NCBI GenBank assembly: GCA_041635475.1
Contig: JBFKVA010000045.1
Coordinates: 1-17,842 of the forward strand
Source of the DNA: GCA-020352575 sp041635475
Lineage (GTDB): Bacteria; Actinomycetota; Acidimicrobiia; Spongiisociales; JAENVV01
Length of the DNA stretch: 17,842 bases
Direction of reading: 5' to 3'
Each line of letters begins with the position of its first letter. Position 1 is the first letter of the stretch. Below the pieces are notes generated by a model. The model ran no database searches. It had not been told where the DNA came from and saw only the letters and a program-made list of their open reading frames with translations. The position numbers and the translations under genes are program-made. Shown here one piece after another: positions 6,141 to 11,592 of the stretch.

Positions 6141-6377
6141 ATGTTCGAGCCCGTACAAACGGACCGTCTGATCCTGCGGGGCTTCCGGGAGGGGGACGCC
6201 GCGGCCGTTGCCGCGCTCGACCTGGTGGCTGAGGAATGCCGAACCCTGGGGGCCACCAGCCTGCTCACGAGTTGGGGTGAGGGCAAGGGCTCTCCTCGCT
6301 CCTTCTACCTGGCGCACGGGTTCGTTCCCACGGGGAGAATCGTCGACGACGAGACCGAAGCCCGCTGGACGTTCTGA
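6141..6377 (+). pseudogene. GNAT acetyltransferase remnant, internally deleted or chimeric
   Basis: The frame encodes 78 residues, less than half of a GNAT enzyme (140-180). Residues 1-25 look like the N-terminus of a RimJ/RimL-type acetyltransferase (QTDRLILRGFREGDAAAV). From about residue 28 the text switches to the last 50 residues of a GNAT domain: EECRTLGATSLLTSW, then GSPRSFYLAHGFVPTGRIVD and a final acidic strand. The acetyl-CoA-binding motif A (R/Q-x-x-G-x-G/A) and the strands around it are missing, so catalysis is not expected. The two parts may also belong to different GNAT subfamilies, because the 'GSP..FY...GFVPTG' tail is typical of spermidine-type enzymes. No SD is seen; only a weak CAGACT lies 6 nt before the ATG. 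The stop at 6375-6377 lies 2 nt before the convergent cyclase-fold gene. Confidence 0.65.
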
Positions 6378-6379
6378 GG

Positions 6380-7288
6380 TCACCTGCCGAAGTGACGGAG
6401 GACCCGGAGTGCCCGCAGCGTGTTCCACCGACTCGGGCGGGAGTCCTCCATGTCGAAGTGGACCTGACCGGGGTGTGACGAGGCGTTCCAACGCCCGTCT
6501 ACCCTCCGCCGCTTCACCACGACGTCCAGGGCGTCCTCCAGTCGGGGGTCGGCCACGTTGGCGGCCCGGAAGTGCTCAAGGCCGCGCAGGACGTCGAAGT
6601 GCCAGCGGCTCGGGTGATGGAGACGAACGAACGAGGGATGAATGACGCCGCCGGTGCGGTGGGATCGGAAGAGCCGGTGGACGAGGAGGAACTCCCGGGC
6701 GGCGTCGGCGGTCGCGGCGAGTTCGTCGGCCCGGTGGCCGTAGCCCCGATTGAGGTACCCGTCGATGCCTTCGAGCACGCAGATCGTGGTGTGCATCGAG
6801 GAGTGCCGGACGGTCTGCCGATTGGCCTCGCAGTTGAACCCGCCGTCGGACATCCGCGTGCCCAGCAGGAAGTCGACGATGGTGTCGAGGAGACGGGACT
6901 CGATCCCGAACCAGGTCGCGAAATCGAGGACCATGCCGTTGATGCAGCCGTCGCTTTGGGGGATGGTCACTGCCGGGTTGAGGCCGCCGTCCTCCGCGAT
7001 GAGGTCCGTGAGGGCGGCCGTGATGGTCTCGGTGACCGCGGAGGGTGCCGGCGCCATGCACAGGTTCCGCAGGTCGACGAGGGTGTAGTGGGTCGAGGTC
7101 CACTTCGGGGCGTAGTAGCCCCGGCCCCAGTGACCATCGTGGTTGCGGGCTGCGAGGAGGCGAGCCCCCCACCCCTCGGTGGCGATGCGAGCCTGGAGGT
7201 CGGGGCGGTCGTCGTCGAGAAGGTCGCGATGCGCCTGGTACTGGATCGAGACGTCACCGGCGAGCAGCCAGTCGAGGACAGCGGACAT
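6380..7288 (-). CDS. Terpenoid-cyclase/squalene-cyclase-fold protein (conserved, function unknown)
   Basis: A 302-residue soluble protein with repeated helical segments ending in QW-like turns: DGHWG (51-55), DGGFNCE (148-154) and DGRWN at about 264-268, the pattern of the alpha/alpha barrel of squalene/hopene cyclases and protein prenyltransferases. Other conserved-looking blocks are KWTSTHYTLVDLRNL (62-76), CINGMVLDFATWFG, HSSMHTTICVLEGI, FRSHRTG and SRWHFDVLRGLEHFR. It is only half the length of true hopene cyclases and lacks their DxDD acid, so it is not a normal triterpene cyclase. I remember a widespread uncharacterised family with the same blocks. The start lies 12 nt after the transglutaminase-like gene, so the two are probably cotranscribed. 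There is no SD, but TAGCCT sits 9 nt before the ATG and overlaps the upstream stop codon. Reaction and substrate cannot be assigned. Confidence 0.72.
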   Translation of the reverse strand: MSAVLDWLLAGDVSIQYQAHRDLLDDDRPDLQARIATEGWGARLLAARNHDGHWGRGYYAPKWTSTHYTLVDLRNLCMAPAPSAVTETITAALTDLIAEDGGLNPAVTIPQSDGCINGMVLDFATWFGIESRLLDTIVDFLLGTRMSDGGFNCEANRQTVRHSSMHTTICVLEGIDGYLNRGYGHRADELAATADAAREFLLVHRLFRSHRTGGVIHPSFVRLHHPSRWHFDVLRGLEHFRAANVADPRLEDALDVVVKRRRVDGRWNASSHPGQVHFDMEDSRPSRWNTLRALRVLRHFGR

Positions 7289-7297
7289 GGTGCGCGA

Positions 7298-7303
7298 AGG
7301 CTA
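7298..7303 (-). promoter_or_regulatory. Possible internal -10 box before the cyclase-fold gene
   Basis: TAGCCT on the minus strand, 9 nt before the ATG at 7288. Its first three bases are the TAG stop of the transglutaminase-like gene. It may be chance, since a coupled operon would also explain expression. Confidence 0.3.
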
Positions 7304-7984
7304 CGCCCCCGCCCCGAGACGCTCGGCTTCTCCTTCGGCCCCGAAGTCGCCGTCGACGCCGCCCTCTCCGATCCACTGCTTGGTGGCTTCCGGGTAGTGC
7401 TCCCAGAACGTCTCGATGATGTCCTCGAGGGGGAGGTCGGCGTGGTGTCCGCGGTCACCGACGTACTCCATGAACCGCTGACCGTCGTTCGTCATGGGCT
7501 GGAACAGGCTGTTGCCGGTGCCGCCCCACTCAAGGGGGTCCACGCCGAACTTCTGACAGAGGGCGGCGTTGAACGCCGGCGTGCACCGGGTCCACTCTCC
7601 GTCGATGAGCATCTCGGTCGTCCCGTGGTAGACGAAGATGTCCGTCTCCATCGTGTCGGCCAGCCGCTTCGTCGTCAGGTGGTTGCGCACATCGGCAAAC
7701 GCCAGCCGGGCCGGGATCCCGACCGCCCGGGCGGTGGCTGCCAGGAGAACCGCCTTGTTGACACACCAACCGCGCCCTTCGCGCAGGACCGACGATGCCC
7801 GCATGCCGTCGACGGTGAGCACGAGCCGGTAGGGGTCGTAGAGAACGTCGTCGCGTACGGCGTGGTAGAGGCGGACCGCCTTCTCCCTGGGCGAGTCGGC
7901 GTCGCCGACCACTCGGGTGGCGTACTCGATGACGGCCGGGTCGTCCGAGTCGATGTAGACGGTCGGTGAGAGGTACTCGTTCAT
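7301..7984 (-). CDS. Transglutaminase-like superfamily protein
   Basis: A 227-residue soluble protein without a signal peptide. Cys74 in GRGWCVNKAVLLAATARAVGIPARLAFADVR-type context (blocks GWCVNKA and GIPARLAFADV) is the catalytic nucleophile of the transglutaminase/cysteine-protease fold, and His120 in FVYHGTTE fits the second catalytic residue. The third residue is normally Asp in 'W..xDPT'; here the segment reads W-T-R-C-T-P-A-F-N (131-139), with Thr135 in place of Asp. I recall this TPAFN form from other bacterial members, so it is likely clade-wide, not a mutation. Members may act as peptidases, amidases or ligases; substrate is unknown. The C-terminal block 'FMEYVGDRGHHADLPLEDI' is typical for the same clade. 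It is the first gene of a minus-strand pair with the cyclase-fold gene, and has a leaderless-type start. Confidence 0.78.
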   Translation of the reverse strand: MNEYLSPTVYIDSDDPAVIEYATRVVGDADSPREKAVRLYHAVRDDVLYDPYRLVLTVDGMRASSVLREGRGWCVNKAVLLAATARAVGIPARLAFADVRNHLTTKRLADTMETDIFVYHGTTEMLIDGEWTRCTPAFNAALCQKFGVDPLEWGGTGNSLFQPMTNDGQRFMEYVGDRGHHADLPLEDIIETFWEHYPEATKQWIGEGGVDGDFGAEGEAERLGAGA

Positions 7985-7990
7985 GCCCGG

Positions 7991-7996
7991 AGGGTA
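7991..7996 (-). promoter_or_regulatory. Putative -10 box of the transglutaminase-like/cyclase-fold unit (leaderless)
   Basis: TACCCT on the minus strand, 6 nt before the ATG at 7984, with no SD between. Confidence 0.5.
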
Positions 7997-8067
7997 CCGC
8001 CTTGGGGCACGGGCCCGGTCGACGGCGACCCGGGCGGTCGAGCTGTGGGTTCTGTCGGTTGACCTTC

Positions 8068-8090
8068 TACCCTGACCGAGGCAGTGAAAG
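8068..8090 (+). promoter_or_regulatory. Putative trpS -10 box and ribosome binding site
   Basis: TACCCT at 8068-8073 could be the -10 element, giving a start near 8081. AAAGG at 8086-8090 is a good SD 7 nt before the GTG at 8098, and so decides the trpS start. No T-box, leader peptide or attenuator was seen in the 113 nt between this gene and the divergent transglutaminase-like gene. Confidence 0.45.
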
Positions 8091-8097
8091 GCGGATC

Positions 8098-9084
8098 GTG
8101 AAGCGACGAGTGTTCTCCGGCATGCAGCCCACCGGTACCGGTCATATCCACGTCCATCTTGGGAACTACATCGGAGCCTTCCTCAATTGGGTCGGCATGC
8201 AGGAGGAGTACGACTGCATCTACTGCGTCGTGGACCTTCACGCCATCACGATGCCCCACGACCCCGAGGAGCTCAGGGCCTCCCGGACCTACCTCGCCAA
8301 GGCCTTCTTGGCGGTGGGCGTCGACCCGGCGCGCTCGCTCATCTACCGCCAGGCCGACGTTCCCCAGCACGCCGAGCTCATGTGGATCCTGGGCGCGGAC
8401 ACACCGATGGGTCCCCTGGCCCGGATGACCCAGTACAAGGACAAGTCCGAGAAGGCGGGGGAACGGTTCGGGCTGTTCGCCTACCCGATGCTGCAGGCAG
8501 CGGACATCCTCATCCACAAGGCCCACGCCGTCCCCGTCGGCGACGATCAGACCCAGCACCTCGAACTCACCCGCGACATCGCCCAGCGTTTCAACGGTCT
8601 CTACGGAGAAACGTTCCCCGTGCCCGAACGGATCACCCCCAAGGTCGGCGCCAGGGTCATGTCGCTGCAGGATCCGACCGCCAAGATGTCGAAGTCGGAT
8701 CCCGACCAGGGCGCGACCGTCGGCCTGTTCGAGGATCCCGACGTGATCATGCGCAAGTTCAAGAAGGCTGTCACCGACTCCGGGACGGAGATCCGCTTCG
8801 ACTGGGAAGAGAAGCCGGGGATCTCCAACCTCATCGAAATCCTCTCCGTCTTCACAGGGAAGTCGATCGCGAGCATCGAGTCCGAGTACTCGGGCACCCT
8901 CTACGGCCACTTCAAGATGGCCGTCGGCGAGGCCGTGGTTGAAGGCCTGCGACCGGCCCGGGAGCAGTTCGAGTCGCTCGACGATGGATACGTCGAAGAC
9001 ACCCTCACCGAGCATGCCGCCCGGGCTCGTGACATGGCCGAGGCGACGCTGCGCGAGGTCCGACGGGCCGTCGGAATCGCCTGA
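8098..9084 (+). CDS. trpS: Tryptophanyl-tRNA synthetase
   Basis: Charges tRNA-Trp with tryptophan in the cytoplasm; a class Ic aminoacyl-tRNA synthetase. With the GTG at 8098 the protein has 328 residues, normal for bacterial TrpS. The N-terminal SGMQPTG and HLGNYIGAF form the HIGH-type ATP site, and AKMSKSDPDQGATVGLFEDPD near residues 198-218 holds the KMSKS loop. Other family blocks are CVVDLHAITMPHDP, AYPMLQAADILIHKAHAVPVGDDQTQHLELTRDIAQRFN and the helical C-terminus. Between QPTG and HLGNY there are six residues (TGHIHV) where common TrpS proteins have about two, a small insertion that adds two His next to the active site. The open frame extends upstream to 7966, but SD and homology favour 8098. 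The gene is convergent with the CPBP protease gene, 4 nt apart. Confidence 0.95.
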   Translation: MKRRVFSGMQPTGTGHIHVHLGNYIGAFLNWVGMQEEYDCIYCVVDLHAITMPHDPEELRASRTYLAKAFLAVGVDPARSLIYRQADVPQHAELMWILGADTPMGPLARMTQYKDKSEKAGERFGLFAYPMLQAADILIHKAHAVPVGDDQTQHLELTRDIAQRFNGLYGETFPVPERITPKVGARVMSLQDPTAKMSKSDPDQGATVGLFEDPDVIMRKFKKAVTDSGTEIRFDWEEKPGISNLIEILSVFTGKSIASIESEYSGTLYGHFKMAVGEAVVEGLRPAREQFESLDDGYVEDTLTEHAARARDMAEATLREVRRAVGIA

Positions 9085-9088
9085 GCGA

Positions 9089-9838
9089 CTAGACCCCTTC
9101 GAGGTAGGGAAGGCTCATGATGGCCACGAGGTTGATCGCGTTCCACGCGCCGTGGGCGAAGAACGCCCGCCCGATTCGCCCATCCCGCTCCCGCAGGCCG
9201 CCGAGCAGGAGGGCGAGAAGGAACACCTCGAGCACCGTGAAGGCGGCGATCAGTGCAAACCGGTCGGTTTCGGGATCGAGCCCCGCCACGTGGGCAAGGG
9301 CGAAGATGAGGGAGCCGGCCACGACGGTCGCCTTGCCGCCGAGCCTTCGACGGAGTGCTCCGTGGAGGACGCCGCGGTAGGTGAGCTCCTCCATGAGAGG
9401 AGCCAGGACGCACACGTTCACGATGGCCGCGACGAGCACCCACGTGGTACTGATCGACGAGAACGCGTCGATGGTCACCTGGCCGGTGTCGGTCAGTTCG
9501 AGTGCCTCGGCCAGGGGCCCGAGGACGGTGAGGATGCCGGCGAACGCCAGGATGCCCAGGGCGATCCCCCTCGCGTCCCGGCCCACTATCGGCAGGCCGA
9601 TGTCCGCTTCCGTGGCCCGGCGGCGCCGGGCGACGAGGACGAGCCCGAAGGCGTTCCCGACCCACTGGCTGGGAAGCAGGATCAGGAACACGGAGACGGC
9701 ACCGAAATCTGTGACGAACAGCGAGGCGATGCCCGGAACGAACAGGCTGCACAGGAGCACGATCGCCACGTCGGAGCCCCTGAACGGCGACTCCGCGGGT
9801 TCGGGGGGAGTCTGAGTGGCACCGGAACCGGGAAGCAT
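9089..9838 (-). CDS. CPBP-family intramembrane metalloprotease (CAAX protease/Abi type)
   Basis: A 249-residue membrane protein with a soluble Pro-rich N-terminal 20 residues and six to eight hydrophobic segments. The catalytic motifs of the family are complete: EELTYR (150-155; Glu150, Glu151, Arg155), F-A-L-A-H (179-183; His183) and H-G-A-W-N (229-233; His229, Asn233). Rce1-type relatives cleave prenylated proteins, while bacterial ones process peptides, take part in bacteriocin immunity or regulate membrane partners; the substrate here is unknown. The ATG at 9838 has no SD; TACGGT (9849-9854, minus strand) is a possible -10 that overlaps the guaA promoter on the other strand. The stop lies 4 nt from the trpS stop. 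It is divergent from guaA by 74 nt. No link to the sdpRI-like unit can be shown, though both families occur in peptide immunity. Confidence 0.88.
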   Translation of the reverse strand: MLPGSGATQTPPEPAESPFRGSDVAIVLLCSLFVPGIASLFVTDFGAVSVFLILLPSQWVGNAFGLVLVARRRRATEADIGLPIVGRDARGIALGILAFAGILTVLGPLAEALELTDTGQVTIDAFSSISTTWVLVAAIVNVCVLAPLMEELTYRGVLHGALRRRLGGKATVVAGSLIFALAHVAGLDPETDRFALIAAFTVLEVFLLALLLGGLRERDGRIGRAFFAHGAWNAINLVAIMSLPYLEGV

Positions 9839-9847
9839 GGAGGGTGG

Positions 9848-9854
9848 TACCGTA
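9848..9854. promoter_or_regulatory. Overlapping divergent -10 elements between the CPBP protease gene and guaA
   Basis: TACCGT (9848-9853, plus) and TACGGT (9849-9854, minus) share five base pairs around the sequence GGTACCGTA. One patch could therefore open in both directions. Plus-strand transcripts would start near 9860; minus-strand transcripts near 9841. Confidence 0.4.
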
Positions 9855-9903
9855 GCCGTCCCTCGGACCGATGGCGGATCGCCCGGCCGACGAGGCGACC
9901 AAA

Positions 9904-9908
9904 GAGGA
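9904..9908 (+). promoter_or_regulatory. Ribosome binding site deciding the guaA start
   Basis: GAGGA (within AAAGAGGA) lies 4 nt before the ATG at 9913. The same 4-nt spacing is seen at the two kinase genes downstream. An in-frame ATG at 9871 has no SD. Confidence 0.5.
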
Positions 9909-9912
9909 CGGG

Positions 9913-11472
9913 ATGACTTACGGGCAGGCTTCCAGTGGTGACGTCGACCGAGTCCTCGTGGTCGACTTCGGGGCCCAGTACGCCCAGTTGATCGCCCGCC
10001 GGGTTCGAGAAGCCCACGTCTTCAGCGAGATCGTCGCCAGGGACGTCACCGCCGACGAGGTGCGGTCCCGCGAGCCCGTCGGCATCATCCTGTCGGGGGG
10101 TCCAGCGTCGGTGTACGCAGAGGGTGCCTACACGATCGATCCGGAGATCCTCGAGCTCGGAATCCCCGTGCTCGGGATCTGCTACGGCCATCAGCTCCTG
10201 GCCACGTCGCTCGGCGGGAAGGTGGCCAACACCGGTGCGGCCGAGTTCGGGAAGACCTCGATGGAGGTGGAGGCGGGCGACTCGGTCCTCTTCCGGGACC
10301 TCCCCACGGACCAGACGGTGTGGATGAGTCACCGCGACTCGGTGGTGGAGGTCCCCCCGGGGTTCCGGCCGGTGGCCACCACTCCCGGGTCGCTGGTGGC
10401 GGCCATGGAGGACCGGGATCGCGGCTTCTACGGCGTCCAGTTCCATCCGGAGGTTGTCCACACCCCTCGCGGGGACGAGATGCTCCGGCACTTCCTCACC
10501 GATGCCTGTGGCGCCCTCCCCACCTGGACCCACCTCAACATCATCGAGCACTCGGTCGACGCCATCCGGGCGCAGGTGGGCGCGGAGGGCGTCATCTGTG
10601 GGCTGTCCGGCGGAGTCGACAGCTCGGTGGCAGCCGCCATCGTGCAACGGGCCGTCGGCGAGCAACTCACCTGCATCTTCGTCGACCACGGACTCCTCCG
10701 GCAGGGTGAGGCCGAGCAGGTCGTTGAGACGTTCCGCCGGCACTTCCGGGTGAACCTCATCCACGTCAAGGCCGAGGACCGGTTCCTCGAGAAGCTCGAC
10801 GGTGTGACCGACCCCGAGGCCAAGCGGATGGCGATCGGCGAGACGTTCATCCGGGTGTTCGAGGAGGAGGCGGCCAAGCTGAGCGATGCCCGATTCCTGG
10901 TCCAGGGAACCCTCTATCCGGACGTCATCGAGTCCGGCTCGAAGGATGCCGCCAAGATCAAGTCCCACCACAACGTGGGCGGGCTCCCCGACGACATGCA
11001 CTTCGAACTCGTCGAACCGTTGCGGGATCTCTTCAAGGACGAGGTCAGGGCGGTCGGTGCCGAACTCGGGCTCCCCGAGGACATCGTGTGGCGGCAACCG
11101 TTCCCCGGTCCGGGGCTGGCCGTCCGCATCATCGGTGCGGTCGACCGCGAGCGCCTCGGGATCCTGCGGGCGGCCGACGCCATCATCCTCGAGGAAGTCA
11201 AGCGGGCCGGCCTCTACCGCGACCTGTGGCAGTCGTTCGGTGTTCTGCCCGCCATCAAGAGCGTGGGCGTCCAGGGGGACTTCCGGACCTACGCCTATCC
11301 GCTCATCCTGCGGGCCGTCACCAGTGAGGACGCCATGACCGCTGACTGGGCCCGGCTCCCATACGAGTTGCTCGAACGGATCAGCAGCCGCGTGATCAAC
11401 GAGGTGGAGGGCATCAATCGTGTCGCCTACGACATCAGCTCCAAGCCCCCGTCGACGATCGAGTGGGAGTAG
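9913..11472 (+). CDS. guaA: GMP synthase (glutamine-hydrolysing)
   Basis: Converts XMP to GMP using ATP and the amide nitrogen of glutamine; the last step of guanine nucleotide synthesis. From ATG 9913 the protein has 519 residues, close to the usual 510-525. The glutaminase domain (about 14-195) has LSGGPASVY, the nucleophile Cys90 in GICYGHQ and the His178/Glu180 pair in FHPEVVHT. The ATP-pyrophosphatase domain has the P-loop SGGVDSS (232-238) and FVDHGLLR. The dimerisation domain ends with the signature SSRVINEVEGINRVAYDIS and KPPSTIEWE. An ATG at 9871 would add 14 residues; I prefer 9913 for its SD and because the protein then starts shortly before the conserved VLVVDFGAQYAQ. The gene is followed by a likely intrinsic terminator. 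Confidence 0.96.
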   Translation: MTYGQASSGDVDRVLVVDFGAQYAQLIARRVREAHVFSEIVARDVTADEVRSREPVGIILSGGPASVYAEGAYTIDPEILELGIPVLGICYGHQLLATSLGGKVANTGAAEFGKTSMEVEAGDSVLFRDLPTDQTVWMSHRDSVVEVPPGFRPVATTPGSLVAAMEDRDRGFYGVQFHPEVVHTPRGDEMLRHFLTDACGALPTWTHLNIIEHSVDAIRAQVGAEGVICGLSGGVDSSVAAAIVQRAVGEQLTCIFVDHGLLRQGEAEQVVETFRRHFRVNLIHVKAEDRFLEKLDGVTDPEAKRMAIGETFIRVFEEEAAKLSDARFLVQGTLYPDVIESGSKDAAKIKSHHNVGGLPDDMHFELVEPLRDLFKDEVRAVGAELGLPEDIVWRQPFPGPGLAVRIIGAVDRERLGILRAADAIILEEVKRAGLYRDLWQSFGVLPAIKSVGVQGDFRTYAYPLILRAVTSEDAMTADWARLPYELLERISSRVINEVEGINRVAYDISSKPPSTIEWE

Positions 11473-11509
11473 CCGCCACCGCCTGACGGCCGACCGGCCG
11501 GCGGCCGAG

Positions 11510-11535
11510 AAAACCGCCCGTGCCGGGGAGTTTTT
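11510..11535 (+). terminator. Likely intrinsic terminator after guaA
   Basis: A hairpin with stem C-C-(g)-C-C-C-G, 3-nt loop TGC and return C-G-G-G-G-(a)-G, flanked by AAAA on the left and TTTTT on the right. One bulged base on each side weakens it. The T run stands out in this GC-rich DNA. A further GC-rich dyad (CGGCC-GACC-GGCCG, about 11489-11502) lies just upstream. The site separates guaA from the kinase genes. Confidence 0.55.
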
Positions 11536-11583
11536 CCTCAAGGTGGGGCCGTCTTCTCCCGACAACACCGGAGGGTGCTTCCC

Positions 11584-11588
11584 GGAGG
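11584..11588 (+). promoter_or_regulatory. Ribosome binding site of the CheA-like hybrid kinase gene
   Basis: GGAGG, 4 nt before the ATG at 11593. The alternative ATG at 11602 would lie 13 nt away, and the frame's upstream GTG at 11575 precedes the SD, so 11593 is preferred. Confidence 0.6.
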
Positions 11589-11592
11589 TTCC

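Noticed and set aside
6572..7969. A 465-codon plus-strand frame opposite the cyclase-fold and transglutaminase-like genes
   Set aside because: Val/Glu/Gly-rich antisense shadow; minus-strand products show conserved motifs.
7985..8097. T-box or attenuator leader before trpS
   Set aside because: The 113-nt region has no T-box sequence, no Trp-rich leader peptide and no terminator/antiterminator pair that I can see.
9871..9912. Upstream ATG of guaA at 9871
   Set aside because: No SD and a non-conserved 14-residue extension; ATG 9913 has an SD. Not fully excluded.
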